From assembly GCA_023433965.1 (NCBI GenBank), contig JAEYTQ010000774.1:1-6227 (forward strand): DNA of 6,227 bases, read 5' to 3'. This document shows, piece by piece, positions 1 through 6,227 of the stretch. The notes under the pieces are model-generated. The model was not told where the DNA came from and did not search any database. It worked only from the letters and a program-made list of their open reading frames with translations. Numbering within the stretch: the stretch's first letter is position 1; each line of letters starts with the position of its first letter. A program made the translations under genes and the position numbers. The DNA is from Pseudomonadota bacterium. GTDB taxonomy: Bacteria > Pseudomonadota > Alphaproteobacteria > Rhizobiales > Xanthobacteraceae.

Positions 1-64
1 AACCATTCCCGCCAGGCGAGCCGCAGCTCGTGACGGGCAAACCAGGACAGCGCGGTTGCCGAGC

Positions 65-68
<4 letters not shown>
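1..68 (-). CDS. 5' end of probable ABC-2 type exporter permease (partial, runs off left edge)
   Basis: Only the first 22 codons are present. On the minus strand an ATG at 68-66 opens a frame that stays open to the window edge and reads MSSATALSWFARHELRLAWR followed by E-W. The ATG overlaps the TGA of the upstream ATPase gene (65-67) in an ATGA arrangement, which suggests translational coupling and a two-gene ABC unit. ABC exporter ATPases of the DrrA/CcmA type are normally followed by their membrane partner. The short amphipathic start with the H-E-L-R-L-A-W-R pattern resembles the cytoplasmic N-terminus of ABC-2 type permeases as I remember them. No membrane segment is visible in this fragment, so the product name rests on position and the short N-terminal resemblance. 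Confidence 0.6.
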
Positions 69-814
<746 letters not shown>

Positions 815-909
815 GACGGTCACACCATCCGGTTTCCGCATCGCCCGAGACCATGACCCGAAGATGTTTCGGCACCGTGAATCGCACTGCCGCAAATTCC
901 GCCATCCGG

Positions 910-938
910 ATTGAACAAAAGGCAAGCCGCTCCGACAA
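910..938 (-). promoter_or_regulatory. Candidate sigma-70-like promoter for the minus-strand exporter unit
   Basis: Read on the minus strand, TTGTCG (938-933) and TTCAAT (915-910) are separated by exactly 17 nt. Each matches the consensus hexamers at four of six positions. Transcription would begin near 903, leaving a leader of about 90 nt before the ATG at 814. That would also exclude the in-frame ATG at 925 as the translation start. It is a pattern match only; alphaproteobacterial promoters are often poorly conserved. Confidence 0.35.
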
Positions 939-949
939 GTCGCCCTTTG

Positions 950-979
950 TTGACAGCGCGCGAGCCTTCAGGCTGAATT
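950..979 (+). promoter_or_regulatory. Candidate promoter for the liv operon
   Basis: A perfect -35 hexamer TTGACA lies at 950-955. The possible -10 sequences at 17 or 18 nt spacing (CTGAAT at 973-978 or TGAATT at 974-979) match the consensus at only three positions. The weak -10 suggests either an activator-dependent promoter or a chance match. If used, transcription would start near 985 and give a leader of about 107 nt carrying both downstream hairpins. The -35 hexamer is 12 bp from the -35 of the candidate minus-strand promoter, so the two would be back to back. Confidence 0.35.
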
Positions 980-995
980 GATTCCGGACAAATGG

Positions 996-1024
996 CGCTA
1001 ACGCAGCGAAACGACTGCGTAGCG
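996..1024 (+). promoter_or_regulatory. Inverted repeat / hairpin I in the livH leader
   Basis: CGCT (996-999) pairs with AGCG (1021-1024), and ACGCAG (1001-1006) pairs with CTGCGT (1015-1020). A1000 is bulged and the loop is the 8-nt CGAAACGA. This gives a ten-base-pair stem. No run of T follows, so it is not an intrinsic terminator. It could act as an RNA structure in the leader or as a dyad operator for a regulator at the DNA level. I cannot distinguish these from sequence alone. Confidence 0.45.
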
Positions 1025-1035
1025 ACTGAACACAA

Positions 1036-1074
1036 GATGCGGCGAGGCGGTCAAGAAGAGCCGCCGGTTGCATC
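1036..1074 (+). promoter_or_regulatory. Inverted repeat / hairpin II abutting the livH ribosome binding site
   Basis: GATGC (1036-1040) pairs with GCATC (1070-1074). The stem continues with two G-U pairs (1041/1069 and 1042/1068) and a C-G pair (1043/1067). After a small 2x1 internal loop, GGCGG (1046-1050) pairs with CCGCC (1061-1065). The loop is purine-rich TCAAGAAGAG. The last paired base, 1074, is immediately followed by the Shine-Dalgarno sequence at 1075-1082. The site itself is not sequestered by this fold, but stability or opening of the stem could affect ribosome access. No T-tract follows, so it is not a terminator. Confidence 0.45.
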
Positions 1075-1082
1075 GGGGAGGA
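1075..1082 (+). promoter_or_regulatory. livH ribosome binding site (GGGGAGGA)
   Basis: A strong purine-rich Shine-Dalgarno sequence sits 9 nt before the ATG at 1092. It decides the livH start: an in-frame TTG at 1068 lies upstream of this site and within hairpin II, and so is unlikely to be used. Confidence 0.8.
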
Positions 1083-1091
1083 TGCGCGGCG

Positions 1092-1967
1092 ATGCTGGAT
1101 TTCATTCAGCAGCTGGTCAGCGGTGTTGCGCTCGGCTGCGTTTACGGCCTGATCGCGCTCGGCTTCGTGCTCGTCTACAAGGCCACCGAGGTCGTCAATT
1201 TCGCCCAAGGCGATCTGATGATGCTCGGCGGCTTCTTTGCCTTCACCTTCATCGGCATGATGGGACTGAACTACTGGCTCGGCTTCGCCGGCGCAGTGGC
1301 CGCCATGGCGCTGTTCGGCATGGTGGCGGAGCGCGTGGTGGTGCGGCCGATCCTCGGTTATCCCCAGTTCTCCATCATCATGGTCACGATCGGCCTCGGC
1401 TATTTCCTGCGCTCGGTCGCCGGCATGATCTGGGGTACCGACGACCTGAAGATCGACACCCCGTTCAGTCAGGGCGTGCTGCGCATGGGCTCGCTTGTGC
1501 TCGCCCATGACAAGCTCTCGGTGATCGCGGCGACGATGATCCTGTGCACGCTGCTGTGGCTGTTCTTCAACAAGACCACGCTCGGCACGGCGATGCGGGC
1601 CAGCTCCGAGAACATGCTTGCAGCCTACTATATGGGCATTCCGGTCAAGCGTGTGGTATCGGTCGTCTGGGCGATCAGCGCGGCGGTCGCGACCTGCGCC
1701 GGCGTGCTGCTGGCGCCGATCACCTTCATCCACTCCAATGTCGGCCTCGTGCTCGGCCTGAAGGCGTTTCCCGCCGCCGTGCTCGGCGGCTTCGGCTCGA
1801 TCCCGGGCGCTGTGGTCGGCGGCGTCTTGATCGGCGTGATCGAGAGCATGGCCGGCTTCTACCTGCCCGAGGGCTGGAAGGACGTCGCGCCCTACCTCGT
1901 GCTGCTGACCGTGCTGCTCTTGAAGCCCGAAGGCCTGTTCGGCCTCCACGTCCGCAAGAAGGTCTGA
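1092..1967 (+). CDS. livH: Branched-chain amino acid-type ABC transporter permease LivH
   Basis: One of the two inner-membrane channel subunits of a HAAT-family importer. The 291-residue length is normal for LivH. The protein is hydrophobic nearly throughout, with about eight membrane segments. It opens with the family pattern GVALGCVYGLIALGFVLVYK, followed by the V-N-F-A-Q-G-D-L-M-M-L-G motif (35-46). The cytoplasmic loop with TTLGTAMRA (152-160) and the late GLKAFPAAVLGGFGSIPGA region (about 212-230) are typical and include the likely coupling contact with the ATPases. The ATG at 1092 is preceded by GGGGAGGA with good spacing. It is the first gene of livHMGF, with livM starting 5 nt after its stop. 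Known relatives carry leucine/isoleucine/valine, amides, urea, or aromatic and aliphatic acids, so the family name does not fix the substrate. Confidence 0.93.
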   Translation: MLDFIQQLVSGVALGCVYGLIALGFVLVYKATEVVNFAQGDLMMLGGFFAFTFIGMMGLNYWLGFAGAVAAMALFGMVAERVVVRPILGYPQFSIIMVTIGLGYFLRSVAGMIWGTDDLKIDTPFSQGVLRMGSLVLAHDKLSVIAATMILCTLLWLFFNKTTLGTAMRASSENMLAAYYMGIPVKRVVSVVWAISAAVATCAGVLLAPITFIHSNVGLVLGLKAFPAAVLGGFGSIPGAVVGGVLIGVIESMAGFYLPEGWKDVAPYLVLLTVLLLKPEGLFGLHVRKKV

Positions 1968-1972
1968 ACGCC

Positions 1973-3124
1973 ATGCGGTTCATGTTCAAGACCGACTACG
2001 AGGACGACATCAAGCTGTTCCCGCACTCGGGTTACATCGTCTCCTACGGCATCCTGCTCGCGCTGTTGCTGATCGCACCTCATGTGCTCTCCAGCTATCT
2101 GATGAGCCAGCTCGTCTTCGTCTGCATCTACGCGATCGTTGGCGTGGCGCTGCTGATCCTGACCGGCTTCACCGGCCAGGCTTCGCTCGGGCACGCCGCG
2201 TTCCTTGCGATCGGGGCCTACACGGCGGCCTATTTGCAGAAATACAACGTGCCGTTCCCGGTCTACTTCCTCGCCGCCGGGCTCTTGTCCGGAATCATCG
2301 GCGCGATGGTCGGGTTTCCCGCTCTGCGTCTCACCGGGATCTACCTCGTCATCGCCACCATCTCCTTTGCCCTGATCGTCGAGGAGATCCTTGCGCGCTG
2401 GGAGAGCGTCACCCACGGCAACGAAGGCATGCGGGTCAAGGCGTTGTCACTGCTCGGCGTCACCGTGCCGCGCGACAGTCCGACCTTCTACTACCTCTGT
2501 CTTTCCGTGCTGGTTCTGACCATCGTCGGCACGCTCAACCTCTTACGCTCCCCGACGGGCCGTGCCTTCGTCGCGATCCGCGACTCCGAGACCGCAGCGC
2601 GCAGCATGGGCGTCAACGTCGCGCTCTACAAGGTGAAGTCGTTCGCGATCTCGGCGGCGATCACCGGCTTCGCCGGGGTGCTGTTCGCGCACAAGCTCTC
2701 CTTCATCTCGCCGGAGATGTTCACGCTCCAGCTCTCGATCGAGTTCATCATCGTGATCCTGATCGGCGGCACTTTCAGCCTGCACGGGGCCGTGCTGGGC
2801 GCGATCTTCATCGTGATGATCGACCCGTTCCTGACTTACCTGAAGGACGACATGCCCGGCATCATCGCCGGCATCGCCGCAACGTTGGGAGCGAGCTCGG
2901 CGACTGCGGGAAGCATTCAGACGAGCGTGTCGACCTTCGCCTCGCTCAACGGCCTGAAGGGCGCGATCTACGGCATCATCATCGTGCTGTTCGTGCTGTT
3001 CGAGCCGCTCGGGCTCTACGGCCGCTGGCTCAAGATCAAGCTCTTCTTCCAGCTGTTCCCGCTTTACAAGCGCGCCACCTTCAAGCGGCAGAAGATCTAC
3101 GTGAAGTCGGAGCGCAACCGATGA
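1973..3124 (+). CDS. livM: Branched-chain amino acid-type ABC transporter permease LivM
   Basis: The second channel subunit, expected to form a heterodimer with LivH in the inner membrane. It has 383 residues. The LivM hallmark GFTGQASLGHAAFLAIGAY is at 65-83, and the EAA-like region RDSETAARSMGVNVALYKVK is near 203-222. A hydrophilic N-terminus of about 20 residues precedes the first membrane segment. Between two late membrane segments there is a Ser/Ala/Thr/Gly-rich stretch (about 290-330), and the C-terminus ends in a basic tail of about 33 residues. The ATG at 1973 is chosen because it lies 5 nt after livH, with AAGAAGG a short distance upstream; an ATG three codons later is possible. Its stop overlaps the livG start (ATGA, 3121-3124), pointing to coupled translation. 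Confidence 0.93.
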   Translation: MRFMFKTDYEDDIKLFPHSGYIVSYGILLALLLIAPHVLSSYLMSQLVFVCIYAIVGVALLILTGFTGQASLGHAAFLAIGAYTAAYLQKYNVPFPVYFLAAGLLSGIIGAMVGFPALRLTGIYLVIATISFALIVEEILARWESVTHGNEGMRVKALSLLGVTVPRDSPTFYYLCLSVLVLTIVGTLNLLRSPTGRAFVAIRDSETAARSMGVNVALYKVKSFAISAAITGFAGVLFAHKLSFISPEMFTLQLSIEFIIVILIGGTFSLHGAVLGAIFIVMIDPFLTYLKDDMPGIIAGIAATLGASSATAGSIQTSVSTFASLNGLKGAIYGIIIVLFVLFEPLGLYGRWLKIKLFFQLFPLYKRATFKRQKIYVKSERNR

Positions 3125-3879
3125 GCTATTTCCGTGCCGAGAACCTGTCGCTGCATTTCGGCGGCCTCAAGGCCGTCGACGCGGTCTCGTTCGCGGTCGA
3201 GAAGGGCGAGATCCTCTCGATCATCGGGCCCAACGGCGCCGGCAAGAGCTCGATCTTCAACCTGATCTCGCGGATCTACCGGCCGACCTCCGGCCGCATC
3301 TTCTTCGAGGACCAGGACATCACCGAGGAGCCGCCCTACGACATCGCCAAGCTCGGCATCGCGCGCACCTTCCAGAACATCGAGCTGTTCGAGAACGCGA
3401 CCGTGCTGTCGAACCTCTTGGTCGGCCGTCATCGCCATTCCACCACCCAGCTCTGGCAGGAGCTGCTGTTCCTGCCGAGCGTGCGGGCCAACGAGAAGGT
3501 CCATCGCCGCCGGGTCGAGCAGGTCATCGAATTCCTCGATCTCGAACCCTATCGCGACAAGCTGATCTCGGGCCTGCCTTACGGCGTGCGCAAGGTGATC
3601 GAGCTGGCGCGCGCGCTGTGCTCGGAGCCGAAGCTGATCCTGCTGGACGAGCCGTCCTCCGGCCTCAACGTCGAGGAGACCGACGACATGTCGTTCTGGA
3701 TCCGCGACCTCAAGAACGAGCTCGGGGTCACCGTGCTGATGGTCGAGCACGACATGTCGCTGGTGAACCGCGTCTCCGACCGCGTCATCGCGCTGAACTA
3801 CGGTCGGGTGCTGGCAATGGGCTCGCCGGCCGAGGTGCAGCAGCACCCCGATGTCGTCGCCGCGTATCTGGGGGCCTGA
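3121..3879 (+). CDS. livG: Branched-chain amino acid-type ABC transporter ATP-binding protein LivG
   Basis: First ATPase subunit of the importer, 252 residues, the usual LivG size. Motifs: Walker A GPNGAGKSS (36-44), Q-loop RTFQN with Q85, signature LPYGVRK (152-158), Walker B LILLDE (172-177), D-loop SSGLN, and H-loop VEH with H210. The C-terminal QHPDVVAAYLGA is characteristic of LivG (V-x-x-A-Y-L-G). The signature lacks the serine and second glycine of LSGGQ. A relaxed LxYGQ form is known in LivG proteins such as that of E. coli, but here the position after YG is valine rather than glutamine, so it is further degraded. The start overlaps the livM stop, and GGAG lies upstream inside livM. 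It is expected to pair with LivF on the cytoplasmic face of LivHM. Confidence 0.95.
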   Translation: MSYFRAENLSLHFGGLKAVDAVSFAVEKGEILSIIGPNGAGKSSIFNLISRIYRPTSGRIFFEDQDITEEPPYDIAKLGIARTFQNIELFENATVLSNLLVGRHRHSTTQLWQELLFLPSVRANEKVHRRRVEQVIEFLDLEPYRDKLISGLPYGVRKVIELARALCSEPKLILLDEPSSGLNVEETDDMSFWIRDLKNELGVTVLMVEHDMSLVNRVSDRVIALNYGRVLAMGSPAEVQQHPDVVAAYLGA

Positions 3880-3883
3880 GGCG

Positions 3884-4672
3884 ATGGACGCGACCGCGAC
3901 GCCCGAGACCATCCTGAAGCTCTCGAACATCGAGAGCTATTATGGGCCGATCATGGCGATCCGCGGCATCTCGCTGGAGGTGCCGCGCGGCCGCATCGTC
4001 ACGCTCCTGGGTGCCAACGGCGCCGGCAAGACCACGGTGCTGAAGACCATCTCGGGCATTCTCGACCCGCAGAAGGGAACCATCGAGTTTCTGGGCAGGC
4101 CGATCCAGCGCATGGAAGCTGACCGGATCGTACGGCTCGGCCTCAGCCACGTGCCGGAGGGGCGCGAAGTGTTCCCGTTCCTGTCCGTGCGCGAGAACCT
4201 GATGATGGGAGCCTATCCGCGCAAGGACCGCGAGGGCGTCGCGGAGGATCTGGAGCGCGTCTACGGCTATTTCCCGCGCCTGAAGGAGCGCATCAACCAG
4301 CCGGCCGGCCAGCTCTCCGGCGGCGAGCAGCAGATGCTCGCGATCGGGCGTGCGTTGATGAACCGGCCGACGCTGCTCTTGCTCGACGAGCCCTCGCTCG
4401 GCCTGTCGCCGCTGCTGGTGAAGGAGATCTTCACCATCATCCGCCGGGTCAACGAGGAGCAGGGCATGTCCATCCTGCTGGTCGAGCAGAACGCCAAGGT
4501 GGCGCTGGAGACGGCGCATTACGGCTATGTGCTGGAGATCGGCCGCATCGTGATGAACGATACCTGCGACCGCTTGATGCATTCCCAGGACATCCAGGAG
4601 TTCTACCTTGGCGCCAAGGAAGCGGGTGCGCGAGGCGAGCGGCGCTGGAAAAAGAAGAAGACGTGGCGGTGA
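3884..4672 (+). CDS. livF: Branched-chain amino acid-type ABC transporter ATP-binding protein LivF
   Basis: Second ATPase subunit, 262 residues. Motifs: Walker A GANGAGKTT (43-51), the LivF-typical SHVPEGREVFP (88-98), a full signature LSGGEQQ (144-150), Walker B LLLLDE (164-169), D-loop SLGLS, and LLVEQNA (198-204), where Gln202 stands at the H-loop histidine position, as is usual in LivF. The normal LivF end, FYLG (240-243), is followed by an extra 19-residue, strongly basic tail with four consecutive lysines. The ATG at 3884, 4 nt after livG, is preferred. An in-frame ATG at 3851 would overlap livG by 29 nt and add 11 residues with no family resemblance. It completes the livHMGF set. Confidence 0.95.
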   Translation: MDATATPETILKLSNIESYYGPIMAIRGISLEVPRGRIVTLLGANGAGKTTVLKTISGILDPQKGTIEFLGRPIQRMEADRIVRLGLSHVPEGREVFPFLSVRENLMMGAYPRKDREGVAEDLERVYGYFPRLKERINQPAGQLSGGEQQMLAIGRALMNRPTLLLLDEPSLGLSPLLVKEIFTIIRRVNEEQGMSILLVEQNAKVALETAHYGYVLEIGRIVMNDTCDRLMHSQDIQEFYLGAKEAGARGERRWKKKKTWR

Positions 4673-4764
4673 GGACGAGCTGGCAGTAAGATGAGCGCGC
4701 CATCCGCGAGATAGACCGCCGGCAAGGCAGGCAGCGGAGGCAGGCGACAAGGAGGGAGACGCGC
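4673..4764 (+). other. 92-nt spacer between livF and the ligase gene
   Basis: The spacer is purine-rich, with no hairpin followed by T residues and no convincing promoter hexamers, so read-through from livF into the ligase is likely. It holds an 8-bp direct repeat AGGCAGGC (4725-4732 and 4738-4745, 5 nt apart) of no evident function, and ends with the ligase ribosome binding site. An ATG at 4691 opens only seven codons. Confidence 0.6.
4749..4756 (+). promoter_or_regulatory. Ribosome binding site of the acyl-CoA synthetase gene (AAGGAGGG)
   Basis: A near-perfect Shine-Dalgarno sequence lies 8 nt before the ATG at 4765, fixing that start and suggesting efficient, independent initiation despite the gap after livF. 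Confidence 0.85.
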
Positions 4765-6227
4765 ATGGCCCGACCGGCGGTGCTGACGGTCGCTGATACG
4801 ATCGCGAAGAGCTTTTTGCACGCCGCCGAGACGCGGGGCGACAGGCCGGCGATTCGCGAGAAGAAGTTCTGCATCTGGCAGCCGACCAGCTGGCGCGAGT
4901 GGCTGGAGATCTCGAAGGAGATCGCCTACGCGCTTCGCGCCATCGGCTTCATGCCCGGCGACGTCGCCTCCATCATCGCCAACGCCGTGCCCGAATGGGT
5001 CTATGCCGACATGGGCATCTTGTGCGCCGGCGGCGTCTCCTCCGGAATCTATCCGACCGATTCCTCCTCGCAGGTCGAATATCTCGTCAACGACTCCCGC
5101 ACCAAAGCGATCTTCGCCGAGGACGAGGAGCAGCTCGACAAAATTCTCACCTGCCGCGCGCGCTGCCCGTCCCTGCAGAAGATCATCGTGTTCGACATGG
5201 AGGGCCTCCGGGGCTTCTCCGACGACATGGTGATGTCGCTCGACGAATTTCGTGCGCTCGGCCGCAACCACATGGTCGGCAGCGAAGCGCTCTGGCAGGA
5301 GATGATCGAGAGCCGCGGCGTCGATGATCTCGCCATCCTGGTCTATACGTCGGGCACCACCGGCCCGCCCAAGGGCGCGATGCACGCCAACCGCAGCGTT
5401 ACCCATCAGATGCGGCACGCCAACGACTTCATCCCGGCACGCGAGGACGAAGAACGGCTGGTCTTCCTGCCGCTCTGCCATGTCGCGGAGCGCATCGGCG
5501 GCTATTACATCTCGGTCGCGCTCGGCTCGGTGATGAACTTTGCCGAGAGCCCGGAAACCGTGCCGGACAATTTGCGCGAAGTGCAGCCGACCGCCTTTCT
5601 GGCGGTACCGAGAATCTGGGAAAAGTTCTATTCCGCCATCACCATCGCGCTGAAGGACGCGACGCCGCTGCAGCAATGGGTCTATCGCCGTGCCATCGCC
5701 ATCGGCTACCGCATGGTCGAGTACCGGCTCGAGGGCAAAGTGCCGCCGTTGCCGCTACGGATCGCCGATCGCGTCGCCTATCTGGCCGCGTTCCGCAACA
5801 TTCGCCGCATGATCGGGCTCGACCGCTGTCGCATCGCGTTCACCGGCGCAGCCCCGATCGCACCGGAGCTGATCCGCTGGTATCTGGCGCTCGGCATCGA
5901 CATCCACGAGGTCTACGGCCAGACCGAGAATTGCGGGGTCGCCACCATGATGCCGGCGGACAGGATCAAGCTCGGCTCGGTCGGCACCGCGGTGTCCTGG
6001 GGCGAGGTGGCGCTGTCGCCCGAGGGCGAGATCCTGATCAAGGGCGACTTCCTGTTCATGGGCTACCTGAACCAGCCGGAGAAGACCGCGGAGACGATCG
6101 ACTCCCGCGGCTGGCTGCACACCGGCGACGTCGGCACCATCGACAACGAGGGCTTCGTCCGCATCACCGACCGGATGAAGGACATCATCATCACCTCCGG
6201 CGGCAAGAACATCACGCCGTCCGAGAT
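4765..6227 (+). CDS. AMP-forming acyl-CoA synthetase, long-chain/FadD15-like (partial, runs off right edge)
   Basis: The first 487 codons of an ANL-superfamily ligase, which activates a carboxylic acid with ATP to an acyl-adenylate and then to acyl-CoA. Motifs: phosphate loop YTSGTTGPPKG (194-204), a substrate/adenine region with TGAAPI (360-365), YGQTEN (384-389), the GEILIKG segment (421-427), TGD with ribose-binding Asp455, and the hinge region DRMKDIIITSGGKNI (469-483). The order and spacing fit the long-chain (COG1022) group, whose members are about 600 residues. The C-terminal catalytic lysine region is therefore missing only because the window ends. No signal peptide is seen, so the enzyme is probably cytoplasmic or peripherally membrane-bound. 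The start is fixed by AAGGAGGG at 4749-4756. Its position after livF suggests it activates the imported acid. Whether that is a fatty, aromatic or phenylalkanoic acid cannot be read from the sequence. Confidence 0.93.
   Translation, partial: MARPAVLTVADTIAKSFLHAAETRGDRPAIREKKFCIWQPTSWREWLEISKEIAYALRAIGFMPGDVASIIANAVPEWVYADMGILCAGGVSSGIYPTDSSSQVEYLVNDSRTKAIFAEDEEQLDKILTCRARCPSLQKIIVFDMEGLRGFSDDMVMSLDEFRALGRNHMVGSEALWQEMIESRGVDDLAILVYTSGTTGPPKGAMHANRSVTHQMRHANDFIPAREDEERLVFLPLCHVAERIGGYYISVALGSVMNFAESPETVPDNLREVQPTAFLAVPRIWEKFYSAITIALKDATPLQQWVYRRAIAIGYRMVEYRLEGKVPPLPLRIADRVAYLAAFRNIRRMIGLDRCRIAFTGAAPIAPELIRWYLALGIDIHEVYGQTENCGVATMMPADRIKLGSVGTAVSWGEVALSPEGEILIKGDFLFMGYLNQPEKTAETIDSRGWLHTGDVGTIDNEGFVRITDRMKDIIITSGGKNITPSE

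Larger units (their letters stand above)
815..1091. other. Divergent intergenic region between the exporter unit and the liv operon
   Basis: This 277-nt stretch separates two head-to-head genes and must hold the start signals for both. It contains a candidate promoter for each strand (910-938 minus, 950-979 plus), two inverted repeats close to livH (996-1024 and 1036-1074) and the livH Shine-Dalgarno sequence. Around 861-925 it is visibly less GC-rich than the flanking genes, as expected of a promoter region. Short open frames through it show no recognisable protein. Confidence 0.75.

Noticed and set aside
3851..3884. Upstream in-frame ATG for livF giving a 29-nt overlap with livG.
   Set aside because: The 11 added residues do not resemble LivF N-termini, whereas the ATG at 3884 gives the usual close spacing after the livG stop.
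4725..4745. Direct repeat AGGCAGGC x2 in the livF-ligase spacer.
   Set aside because: Only two copies of 8 bp in a purine-rich stretch; easily due to chance, with no further copies seen in the window.
6181..6227. Apparent truncation of the acyl-CoA synthetase.
   Set aside because: The frame is open and all motifs are in order up to the last base; the gene is cut by the window edge and is not a pseudogene.

Overview
The window is GC-rich with strong G/C third-position bias. Its proteins look like those of an alphaproteobacterium of the Bradyrhizobium/Rhodopseudomonas type; this assignment is an inference from protein style and operon layout, not from a marker gene. There are two divergent transcription units, no RNA genes, and no sign of insertion sequences, phage or CRISPR.

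Left, minus strand (1-814): an ABC exporter unit. A complete DrrA/CcmA-type ATPase (814 to 65) is followed by the first 22 codons of a second gene whose ATG overlaps the ATPase stop codon (ATGA, 65-68). The second gene is presumably the ABC-2 type permease partner and runs off the left edge.

Middle (815-1091): a 277-nt divergent intergenic region. It holds a candidate minus-strand promoter (910-938), a candidate plus-strand promoter (950-979), and two consecutive imperfect hairpins (996-1024 and 1036-1074). The second hairpin ends exactly where the Shine-Dalgarno sequence of the first plus-strand gene begins.

Right, plus strand (1092-6227): a tightly packed LivHMGF-type importer of the branched-chain amino acid (HAAT) family: permease LivH, permease LivM, ATPase LivG and ATPase LivF. 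The gaps are 5 nt, a 4-nt overlap and 4 nt. After a 92-nt gap without a visible terminator comes an AMP-forming acyl-CoA synthetase of the long-chain (FadD15/FAA1-like) type, cut by the right edge before its C-terminal catalytic lysine region. No periplasmic substrate-binding protein is in the window; one may lie beyond the right edge.

Working model (inference): the importer brings in a carboxylic acid such as an aromatic, phenylalkanoic or fatty acid rather than, or in addition to, leucine/isoleucine/valine, and the co-transcribed ligase traps it as a CoA thioester. The points most worth checking are the structured livH leader, the predicted one-good-site/one-degenerate-site LivG-LivF ATPase pair, and the transporter-ligase coupling. 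I found no clearly new system; most of the window is ordinary metabolic and transport DNA.
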